DNA of 39,423 bases, from assembly GCA_947039545.1 (NCBI GenBank), contig CAMQZA010000004.1:1-39423 (forward strand), read 5' to 3'. Position 1 is the first letter of the stretch, and each line of letters begins with the position of its first letter. The notes below the pieces were generated by a model, which worked only from the letters and a program-made list of their open reading frames with translations, was not told where the DNA came from and did no database searches. Shown one piece after another: positions 31,438 to 39,423 of the stretch. Source of the stretch: an uncultured Ureaplasma sp. GTDB taxonomy: Bacteria; Bacillota_I; Bacilli_A; Mycoplasmatales; Mycoplasmoidaceae. Position numbers and translations under genes: made by a program.

Positions 31438-32790
31438 ATGATTAATAATAGTGACAATTTACTAAATAATGAAAATATTGAAAATTTCAATAATAATCAA
31501 ATAAACAAAGAACGATTTTTTACAAAAAAAAGAATCATCATTGGTATTTTTCTTTCTATTTTTTCAATAACTTTCATTAGTTTATTATCAATTTTTGCTT
31601 TTGATATTAATTTTAATGAAATTGGAACTTTATTTAATAAAGGTATTGAAAATTGAGGATTATCAATAGCATTAGTTTTCTTTTTTTTACTTTTTATTTT
31701 TACATTTTATAGTATGTGGGCAAAAATATTTGTTCTTAAAAAAAGATTATATAGCACTAGTTCAATTAGAATTAAATGATATGAATGAATATCATTTGCA
31801 GCAGTTTCAACATTTATAGCTGTAATAACTCCATTTGCGATTGGTTCTGAACCGTATAATATTTTTTGATTTAAATCAAAAGGAGTCCCTATTTCTGATA
31901 TATCAGTAATAGTAGCATCCAATGGTTTTTTAAATTCTCTTTCACAAATTATAATTACATGACCATCGTTTTTTATAATAGCTTCTGATTATTCTGCTTT
32001 TAGTTCTAATTCATTTTGACTAGCTGCTTTTTGATTAGGATTTATGGGGTTGATATTTGATTTATTAGGTTTTTTAATGTGAGGATTTCTAGGTTATAGT
32101 AGAAGAGTACATTTTTGAGTTAATTATATTTTTAATTTCTTTAAAAAGAAAATGAAAATGAATTATCTAACAAAAGATGAAATCTATGAAAAATTTAGAA
32201 CAAATGCTATTTTTAAAAAACAATTTGTCAGTTTATTTAAAGATTATAAAATAACATCAATGGTCATTATTATAGGTTTATTTTGAAACATTTTTTTCTA
32301 TTCAACATTATTATTAGCTTTTCTTTTAATACAAGATAGAAGTATTCATATGGATTACTTCAATTTATTTAATTATGTAAATGTAGCTACAACAGCAAAT
32401 AATTGAGTTCCTATACCAGGTGGTGAAGGTACTTTACAAATGTTATTAACTTGATTTATTACTCCTGACATGATTGCTTCTAATCCAGGGTTACCAGCTG
32501 ATACCGATTGAACAACATTCTCTAATAGTGGTATTTTTATTTGAAAATTTGCAACATCATATATTCCTACTCTATGTTTTGCTCTTTTTATTCCTCTTGA
32601 AATGAAAATGCTTCACAATAGAAAATCATATATAAAAACTATTTTTAAAAGATCACAATCTGAAGAAATTAATCTGATTCCTGATAATACTTTTAATGAT
32701 ATAAATAATTCAGAAAATGAAACGAATCAAATTGAAGAACAAGATAGATTTTCTAATACAGATAATATTGTTGATTCCTCCGATAAATAG
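31438..32790 (+). CDS. Membrane protein of the LPG-synthase transmembrane family (MprF flippase-like)
   Basis: A 450-residue integral membrane protein with about eight helices and a hydrophilic acidic tail (about 405-450). Two conserved parts match the family that includes the flippase half of MprF: IAVITPFAIGSEPYNIFW (about 123-140) and ATTANNWVPIPGGEGTLQML (about 319-338), the latter being the PxPGGxG element. The soluble lysyl-transferase domain of MprF is absent, so lipid flipping or another transport role is more likely than lipid lysylation. Many TGA Trp codons. ATG at 31438 lies 6 bases after a TAAAAT box with no Shine-Dalgarno, so a leaderless mRNA is likely. Confidence 0.72.
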
Positions 32791-32824
32791 AAACTAAATT
32801 TTTTAATGCTTTAAGGTTATTTAT

Positions 32825-33730
32825 ATGGAAAAAGTTATCATAATAGTTGGAGCTACAGCTACAAAAAAGTCTTATTTAGCCATGGAAATATCTAAATTAT
32901 TTGATACTGAAATAATAAGTGCTGATGCTTTTCAAATATATAAAGAATTAAATATAGGAATAAATAAACCAAGTATTGAAAATCTTAGTAATGTTAAACA
33001 TCATTTTGTTAATGAAAAAAATATTGATGATGATTGAAATATAAAAATTTTTCAAGAATTAGCTACAAAAAAAATATCTAAAATTATCAAAAATAATAAA
33101 ATTCCTATCATTTGTGGCGGGAGTAATCTTTATATTGATGCATTGATTAAAGGTTATGACTTAAAAGATAATATTTCTAGAAATGAAATAGATATTTTTG
33201 ATAATAAAACTAATCAAGAACTTTTTGATTATATTTTTGAAAATGATCAAGATTTATTAGAAAAAATTAATATTAACAATAGAAAAAGATTAATAAGAGC
33301 TTGTCAACTAATTTTTTCTAATAAATCATCATTAGTTCCAAATAAGAATAATAGTGATGAATATATTTATGATGTTTTAATTATCCATACAGTGAGAGAT
33401 AGAGAAGAACTATATAGAGCCATTAATAATAGAACTGATATTATGATTCAAAACAACTGAAAAGAAGAGGTAGAAGCTCTTTTTTTGAAATACCCTAACA
33501 TTAATGAACTTAACTCTTTTAGAGCTATAGGATATGATATTGTTTTGAATTCTATTGTTAATAAAACAAATATAGATATTGAAAAAATTAAACAAAAGAC
33601 AAGAAATTTAGCGAAAAAACAATTAACTTGAATTAATAATAAAACAAAAGTTGATATAGAGTTTAATATCGATAAAGATAATATTAATCTAATTATTGAT
33701 AAAGTTAATGAATTTGTCAAAAGGAAATAA
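32825..33730 (+). CDS. miaA: tRNA dimethylallyltransferase, atypical P-loop
   Basis: Adds the dimethylallyl group from DMAPP to A37 of tRNAs reading UNN codons. The 301-residue protein keeps DAFQIYKELNIGINKPS (about 36-52), CGGSNLYIDALI (about 98-109), NRKRLIRACQL (about 150-160), RDREELYRAINNR and FRAIGYDIV. The P-loop, usually GPTASGKT, reads GATATKKS (9-16): the Gly before Lys is Lys. The frame is otherwise intact. ATG at 32825 follows AAGGT. It is cotranscribed with hemW (1-base gap). DMAPP would come from the MEP pathway, whose dxr and ispG genes are in this window. Confidence 0.9.
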
Positions 33731-33731
33731 A

Positions 33732-34781
33732 ATGACTGAACATTTATATATTCATATTCCATTTTGTAGCAATATTTGTTTATATTGTGATTTTCCTAGA
33801 TTAAAAACAAACAATCAAGATTTAATTAAAAAATATCTTGATAAATTAATATTTAATTTAAAATCAACGAGTATTAAAAACCAATATAAAACTATTTATA
33901 TTGGTGGTGGTACTCCTAATTATTTGAACGAAATTGATTTAAATTATCTTTTAAGTAATTTAAAAGAATATCTAAATGAAAACGAATATGAATTTACAAT
34001 TGAATTAAATCCTGAACTTGTAACCGAAGAACAAGTTATTGTTTTAGCAAAAAATAAAATAAATAGAATATCTATAGGTGTTCAAACTTTTAATACAAAT
34101 ATTTTAAAAAAAATGAATAGAAATCATGACAAAGATAATGTTATTAATGCAATCAATTTTTTAATAAAATCTAATATAAAAAATATTTCACTAGATTTTA
34201 TCTATGGATTTAATGATTTAAAAAACAAAGATTTAGATGAAAGTTTTAATTTTATTTCAAAATATGGAATTAAACATGTTTCTTTTTATGCATTAGAAGT
34301 AAAAACTAACTCTATTTTAAATAAACAAAAGTATAGAATTAGTGAAGAATTAATTGAAGATCAATTAATGTATATTCAAGATAATTTAAAAGAATTAAAA
34401 TATCAAAGATATGAAGTATCAAATTGAACGACAAATTTAAAATATCAATCTGAACACAACAAAGCCTATTGACTATCAAATGATTGAAAAGCAATCGGTT
34501 ACGGTTCTTCTGGGTTTGAAAATAGAAATGTGTATGAAAATTCAAAAAATTTTGATTCTGAATATTTAACATTTGAAAAAATATCAGTTAAGGATTATTA
34601 CTTTCAAATTTTAATGATGGGTTTAAGATTAAATTCTGGCATTGATTTAAATATTGAAAAAAATAAAAAAGCTTATGAAATGTATGAAAAAAAAATAACA
34701 AATTGTCAAATTAAAAACAACATGTTATTTTGTAACAATCCAAATTTATTAAATGATATTTTAATAAATTTACTTGATTAA
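33732..34781 (+). CDS. hemW: Radical SAM protein, HemW-like
   Basis: A 349-residue radical SAM protein of the HemN/HemW group. The cluster motif is HIPFCSNICLYCDF (8-21), with CxxxCxxC; IGGGTPNYL (about 57-65) follows, and the middle has NRISIGVQTF and SLDFIYGF. HemW is a heme chaperone elsewhere, but this organism shows no heme pathway here, as is common in mycoplasmas that keep this gene, so its role is unclear. ATG at 33732 lies after AAAAGGAAA within miaA. It overlaps ktrA by 12 bases at the 3' ends. W residues are mostly TGA. Confidence 0.88.
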
Positions 34782-35450
34782 GATTATTTTCTTTTTTATC
34801 TCTGCTAAATTATCATTACTACAAAGGATGTATAATTGATCTAATTTCTGCAACACTGCATCTTTAAAATCAAATAGTAGATTTTGTTGTCCAATATCAT
34901 TTTTCTTTAATGCAACAACTTTATATTTAGAACTTGAAACAATTTTTTGTAAGTCTTCAATTTTCATTCCGATAATATCAGGATTTTTAACAACAAATTT
35001 AATGAAAGAATAATCAGTTCCTTTAGAAATAATTTCATATTCCTCATTCATAATTTGATCAACAACTTGAATAGCAGTATTATGTTCAGGGAAAACAATT
35101 GTTTTAGGACCTAAAGTCTTCATAACTCTTCTATGTACTTTATTTTGCACTTTAGCTACAATATTTTTAATACCTAGGTCTCTTAGGTTCACACAAGTCA
35201 TAATAGAACCTTCTATATTACTCATACCAACAATAACATAATCAGCCTTTTTAATAGCTGTTGATGCTAATGCTTCAAAATTAGTTGTATCTAAAACAAG
35301 AGCAGTATGGAAATCATGAATATTTTGAATACCATTCAATAATGTTTCATTAATATCAACAACAGTTACTTGAATACCATGCTCATGAAAACTCTGAGCA
35401 GCTGATAAACCAAATCTTCCCATTCCTATAACAAAAACGTTTTTAACCAC
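34770..35450 (-). CDS. ktrA: Potassium uptake regulator, KtrA/KtrC RCK subunit
   Basis: Cytoplasmic gating subunit of a Ktr potassium channel. The 226-residue length is standard: RCK_N Rossmann domain with VFVIGMGRFGLSAAQSF (about 5-21) and acidic VVDIN (about 30-34), then the RCK_C (TrkA-C) domain (about 135-226). Starts with GTG at 35450, supported by AGAGGT 7 bases upstream and the V-K-N-V-F start. RCK_C domains of this type bind c-di-AMP in other Firmicutes and in M. pneumoniae (KtrC); CdaM is also in this window. Divergent from ktrB. Confidence 0.93.
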   Translation of the reverse strand: MVKNVFVIGMGRFGLSAAQSFHEHGIQVTVVDINETLLNGIQNIHDFHTALVLDTTNFEALASTAIKKADYVIVGMSNIEGSIMTCVNLRDLGIKNIVAKVQNKVHRRVMKTLGPKTIVFPEHNTAIQVVDQIMNEEYEIISKGTDYSFIKFVVKNPDIIGMKIEDLQKIVSSSKYKVVALKKNDIGQQNLLFDFKDAVLQKLDQLYILCSNDNLAEIKKKIILIK

Positions 35451-35467
35451 GATATTACCTCTTTATA

Positions 35468-35495
35468 TTGCAATTTTATCTTTATACTATACAAT
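35468..35495 (+). promoter_or_regulatory. Promoter of ktrB, leaderless type
   Basis: TTGCAA (35468-35473), 16 bases, TACAAT (35490-35495), then ATG at 35509. Transcription would start 5-7 bases before the ATG, with no Shine-Dalgarno. The 58-base gap also carries the ribosome site of divergent ktrA, so the two promoters must overlap. Confidence 0.5.
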
Positions 35496-35508
35496 AATTA
35501 ATTATATT

Positions 35509-37191
35509 ATGAAACCAACAGATATGGGAAATAAGTTAAAAGACTTGTTTTCTAAAAAAAATATTAAGAATACATTTGGACGCAAAAATATAAAAGGTTT
35601 AATTTTCGGAACATCTATTACTAAGAAGATGTTCAGAATATACTTCTTCTTACTTTTAGTTTTTGCTATTTTATTATATTTACCAATTTCTTTTCAAAGT
35701 TTTAGTCAAAATGGGTTTATAGATTATTATGATAACGCATATCACTTCATCTATCAAAATCCAGATTTAACTTTCAATAATAATTATACTTTTGATTTTT
35801 TTGATGCCTTATTTATTTCTTTTAGTGCATTTACTAATACAGGGCTTTCAATTGGTGCTCCTGTTCAAGTATTTTCTATTTTTGGTTCAGTTGTATTGAT
35901 GTTCGCTATTCAACTAGGTGGATTTGGAATAATGTTTTTTGTTTTCCTTTTTTGAAAAATGGTTAATAAACTTGATAAGTTATCTATTAATAATATGCTT
36001 TTAGCCCAATCAGAAAAAGGTAACACTAAAATAGGTGATACACCAAAGATGCTTGCTAGATCTACTCTTTGAATTCTATCTATTGAAATAATATTTGCAT
36101 TTATTTATTCTTTTTGATTTTATACACAACCAGCTTTCTTACAAGTAGCAGGAAGTAATGGTTTTTTAACTAATAGTACTGATTATAATCATTATTATAA
36201 TAACTATGGTAATTCACTATTTGCAGGTTTCTTTCATTCAATATCATCAATTAATAATGCAGGTTTTGATATTATAGGTTCATCTTCTTTAGCTCCATAT
36301 CGTTATGGACCTCATAATTTCTTTTTATTTTTAACATCTATTGAGTTTATTATTGGTGGAATCGGTTTCCCTATTTTATATGACATAGTTAATAAATTCA
36401 AAATGGAAAGAACATATAAAATAAATATGTTTAAAAAAACTTTTGGAATTGGTAAAATTAGATTTGATAAGTTACACAAATTTTCTCTATTTACAAAACT
36501 ATCAGTAAGCACTTACTTTATTGTATCTCTTGTAGCAATACCACTAACATTACTATTTGAAATGACACCTGGATTCGGACCATCCTTATTCTGAACATCA
36601 GAAATACAAGGATTAAGCCAAACTGATAAAGTAATGCAATTAATATTTCAAAGTTTTTCAACAAGATCTGCTGGATTTTCTACCTTTAATTTAGATTATT
36701 TGAATCCAACAACTAAATGATTATTTTCTGTATTAATGTTTATTGGTGGTTCTCCTTCATCAACTGCTGGTGGTATTAGAACAACAACCTTATGTATTTG
36801 TTTAATTGGTATTGTTTCTAAATTAAAAGGTAAAAGTGATATTGTTATATTTAAAAGAAGAATTACTGAATCAGATTCAATTAATTCATATGTAATATTA
36901 TTTGTTGGATTTATAATAATTGGTATTGGTGGATTTATCCTTTCATTTTCAACATTTAATACAACAGCATCTGTTTTTACAAATGCAATCTTTTTATCAT
37001 CATCAGCATTTGGAACAACAGGACTGAGTGTTATGAATATAGATCAGGTTGACCCTTTTGGTAAAATTTATTTAATGGTATTAATGTTTATCGGTCAATT
37101 TAGTATTTCATCAACAATTCTTTCTTTTAATAGAAAAAAACTTAAATCTAATAGATTTAGATATTTAACTGAAAATGTTAAAATCGGATAA
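35509..37191 (+). CDS. ktrB: Potassium uptake channel, KtrB/TrkH family
   Basis: Membrane pore of the Ktr system. The 560-residue protein has four repeats of the M1-P-M2 type; all four selectivity-filter glycine segments are visible: SAFTNTGLSIG (about 106-116), SINNAGFDIIG (about 248-258), SFSTRSAGFST (about 382-392), SAFGTTGLSVM (about 500-510). It is longer than bacterial KtrB (about 450) from an N-terminal basic extension (1-40) and a loop of about 40-50 residues between the first two membrane pairs. Several TGA Trp codons. ATG at 35509 has no Shine-Dalgarno but a well-placed promoter. It is followed 12 bases later by the pseudouridine synthase. Confidence 0.95.
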
Positions 37192-37203
37192 TTTAATAAC
37201 TAT

Positions 37204-38145
37204 ATGAAAAATTTTAAAATAACAGCTAATGATAATATGAAAAGAATTGATAATTTTTTAATGAAATTATTACCTCATTTATCTCGAAACGAAATATTCT
37301 CTTTATTAAGAAATAATAAAGTTAAGGTTAATGGAAAAAAAACAAAACATGATTATCGTTTATCTTTTAATGACTCTATTGATATTTATTTAAATGATCA
37401 ATATTTTCAAACAGAAACAAATGATTTATTTAAATTAACTAAAAATGATTTAAATATTATTTTTGAAGATGAAAATATCCTTTTATTAAACAAACCTATA
37501 GGTTTAATTACTCATGAAGATAATAAAGAGAATATTCATACTTTATTAAATAAATTGAAACTATATATGTTTGAATCAAAACAATGAGACCCTGAAGTAG
37601 AACAAACATTTGAGCCTAGTCTATGCAATAGATTAGATAGAAACACTTCGGGTATTGTTATTGCTGCTAAAAATATTGAAGCTCTTAGAAACATGAATGA
37701 AATCATCAAAAATAATGAAGTGAAGAAATTATACTATTGTGTTGTTTACAATAAAATTAATAAAAAAGAAGACACTTTATATGCATATCATCAAAAAGAT
37801 ATGCATAAAAATATTGTTAAAATAATTGATTCACCTCAAGTAGGATATAAAAAAATTATTACTAAATACAAAGTAATTAAATCAACAGATAAATATAGTG
37901 TTCTTGAAGTCGAATTATTAACAGGTAAAACTCATCAGATAAGAGCTCATCTTTCATTTTTAAAACATCCAATTATTGGTGATAATAAATATTCAAATAA
38001 ATATGTTGATAAAGATACCAGATTTAAAACACAATTATTAGTTTCTTATAAAATTATATTTAAAACTAATAATGAATATTTTAAATATTTAAATAATAAA
38101 GAATTTAAGCTAAATAAAATTTGATTTTTAGATAAATTTTTATAG
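37204..38145 (+). CDS. RluA-family 23S rRNA pseudouridine synthase
   Basis: Converts uridine to pseudouridine in 23S rRNA; RluC or RluD are the likely types. The 313-residue protein has an N-terminal S4 RNA-binding domain (about 12-70, RIDNFLMKLLPHLSRNEI), the catalytic-Asp motif NRLDRNTSGIVIAAKN (about 142-157; Asp near 145) and LLTGKTHQIRAHLSFLKHPI (about 238-257). TGA at 37585 and 38122 are Trp. Start at 37204 has no Shine-Dalgarno. It lies between ktrB and folD with short gaps. Confidence 0.92.
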
Positions 38146-38152
38146 GATTATT

Positions 38153-39004
38153 ATGCATAATAAAATACTTTCAGGTTCATATTTAGCTGAAATAATAAAT
38201 ATGAATTCAAAAGAAGAGATTAAGAAATTAATTAGTGAAAATAAAAGAATACCTTTATTGGCAATTGTTCAAACTAATCAAAATGAATCTAGTGATATTT
38301 TTATTAAAAATAAAATCAAAAAAGCAGAATTAATTGGAATAAAAATTAATTTATTAATTTTCAATGAAATAACAACAAAAAACTTAATTGAAGAAATAAA
38401 TAAACTAAATAGTGATTCATCAGTAGATGGAATTTTATTACAACTTCCATTAGGCAATAATATTGATAAAAATATAATTTTTAATGCAATCGATCCTAAT
38501 AAAGATGTTGATTGTTTTAATAGGGTTAATATTGGTGATTTCTATCTTGATTCAAAATATAATAATTTGATATCACCAACAGTTAAAGGAATTATTGAAT
38601 TATTAAAATTCAATAAAATTAAAATTGAGTCACAAAATATTGTGATTATTAACAGATCAAATTTAATAGGTAAACCATTAGCTAATCTTTTTTTAAGAGA
38701 AAATGCAACTGTTACTATTTGTCATTCAAAAACAAAAAAATTAAAAGAAATAACAAAAAAAGCGGATATTTTAATAACGGCTGTTTCCAAACCTAACTTC
38801 ATTGATTCTAGTTTTATTAAAAAAGATTCAATTTTAATTGATGTTTCGGTAAACAAGATTGAAAATAAAATATATGGAGATATTAATTTTGATAATGTTA
38901 TTGATATTGTTAAATACATAACCCCAGTACCTAAAGGCATAGGACCATTAACAATTGCCTTTCTATTTCAAAATTTATTAGATTTATATAAAAAAAATAA
39001 TTAA
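38153..39004 (+). CDS. folD: Methylenetetrahydrofolate dehydrogenase/cyclohydrolase
   Basis: Interconverts 5,10-methylene-, methenyl- and 10-formyl-THF for formyl-Met-tRNA and purine chemistry. The 283-residue length is normal. Motifs: SDIFIKNKIKKAELIGI (about 47-63) with the catalytic-lysine position kept but the usual Tyr replaced by Phe; VDGILLQLPLG (about 93-103); PTVKGIIELL; NRSNLIGKPLANLFL (about 167-181); TPVPKGIGPLTIAFL near the end. The substrate motif DGFHPxN reads DCFNRVN and GGVGPMT reads KGIGPLT, so it is a divergent member. ATG at 38153 follows AGGATT. The stop is in a terminator stem. Confidence 0.94.
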   Translation: MHNKILSGSYLAEIINMNSKEEIKKLISENKRIPLLAIVQTNQNESSDIFIKNKIKKAELIGIKINLLIFNEITTKNLIEEINKLNSDSSVDGILLQLPLGNNIDKNIIFNAIDPNKDVDCFNRVNIGDFYLDSKYNNLISPTVKGIIELLKFNKIKIESQNIVIINRSNLIGKPLANLFLRENATVTICHSKTKKLKEITKKADILITAVSKPNFIDSSFIKKDSILIDVSVNKIENKIYGDINFDNVIDIVKYITPVPKGIGPLTIAFLFQNLLDLYKKNN

Positions 39005-39032
39005 AAATTAAATTAATTTTTAATTATTTTTT
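38992..39032. terminator. 19-bp AT-only palindrome shared by two convergent stops
   Basis: 38992-39010 is the exact reverse complement of 39014-39032, loop AAT. A run flanks the left, T run the right. It holds the folD stop (39002-39004) and the stop of the minus gene (39013-39015), so it would terminate both strands despite having no G or C. Confidence 0.7.
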
Positions 39033-39423
39033 CTTTTGAGACTATATTACCTTGTTTATCTTTTTCAGTGATTTGAATATCATTTTTAGATAAACTTTTT
39101 ATTTTATTAATAGCTTCTTCTTTTGTATCAAAAACATATTCAATATTTTCACCAGATTCCGATACTCTTTTAACTTTTCATTTAGTTTTTGGTTTTTGGT
39201 CATCATTTTTATCTTCAATTTTATCAGATTCTATTTTTTTATCAGAAATATCATTTACAACACTAACAGATTCTATTTTTTTATCAGAAACATTATTTAT
39301 TGTTTCATTTATATAATTAATTTGAACAATTTCATTATTTTGAATATTACTAGATTCAGTTTTTTCCTTAGGAGAATTAACTAGAACAACCGGAACTTCT
39401 TTTTCTTGATCATTATTTTCAAT
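39013..39423 (-). CDS. C-terminal part of a DUF2188-like protein (N-terminus outside window)
   Basis: 136 codons are visible. The first 75 residues are acidic, Asn/Glu/Lys-rich and low-complexity, with a 14-residue in-frame repeat around SDKKIES. The last 57 residues start KWKVKRVSES (W is TGA) and show the DUF2188-like pattern: W-x-V, an aromatic, FDTKEEAINKIKSL, then KDKQGNIVSKEKIIKN. DUF2188 is a small domain of unknown function, often at the end of mycoplasma cytoskeletal or surface proteins (my recollection). The full protein cannot be judged; the repeat is 24 identical bases at 39225-39248 and 39267-39290. Confidence 0.6.
39225..39290 (-). repeat. 24-base direct repeat, period 42, in the DUF2188-like gene
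   Basis: 39225-39248 is identical to 39267-39290, both including a run of seven T. The period of 42 keeps the frame, encoding SDKKIES twice. More copies may lie beyond the window. Confidence 0.85.

Overview
The window is an AT-rich chromosomal segment of a Mollicute (a mycoplasma). Nearly every gene carries in-frame TGA codons at conserved positions, so TGA is read as Trp (code 4) and genes must be joined across them. The Firmicute-type gene orders, the absence of cell-wall genes, and the presence of a diadenylate cyclase, MgtE, Ktr potassium uptake and the non-mevalonate (MEP) enzymes Dxr and IspG fit a mycoplasma with a somewhat richer metabolism than the smallest ones. A Malacoplasma (M. 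penetrans-like) relative is a guess from this content, not something the sequence proves. I find 36 protein genes (two cut by the window ends) and no rRNA, tRNA or CRISPR array. No intergenic stretch exceeds 300 bases.

Layout. 1-3328: a DEAD-box RNA helicase with a repetitive Arg/Asp/Ser/Gly tail (minus), a leaderless glycosyltransferase (plus), and a ThiT-like membrane protein (minus). 3405-16121: a long plus-strand run tsf-pyrH-frr-cdsA-dxr-polC-ispG, then deoD-eno-alpha/beta hydrolase, ending in a strong bidirectional terminator. This is the classic Firmicute tsf-to-polC cluster with rpsB, uppS, rseP and proS missing. 16142-20730: minus-strand operon cdaM-mgtE-mnmG-rsmG with overlapping genes. 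20910-23040: sigH-rpmG-secE-nusG, an ancestral Firmicute order that identifies the small sigma factor. 23063-25858: a 931-residue predicted surface protein on the minus strand, with an 11-base homopolymer just upstream of its promoter. 25936-31289: dut-glycosyltransferase-hydrolase-parA-tyrS-metK. 31438-34781: an LPG-synthase-type membrane protein, then miaA and hemW. 34770-39004: ktrA divergent from ktrB, then an RluA-type pseudouridine synthase and folD. 39013-end: the C-terminal part of a DUF2188-like protein.

How the parts fit. Dxr and IspG make the isoprenoid precursor that MiaA attaches to tRNA, and no prenyl-chain synthase remains in the cluster, so tRNA modification is a plausible sink. 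CdaM makes c-di-AMP, whose known mycoplasma target is the Ktr RCK subunit, also encoded here. Most operon-internal genes have Shine-Dalgarno sites, whereas several first genes have a -10 box 6-13 bases before ATG and no Shine-Dalgarno, suggesting leaderless mRNAs.

I did not find an obviously new multi-gene system. The strongest leads are the sigH ortholog with a terminator-like hairpin in its leader, the surface-protein gene with its A11 promoter tract, an intact miaA with a broken P-loop, and a PolC whose PHP metal site has lost two histidines.
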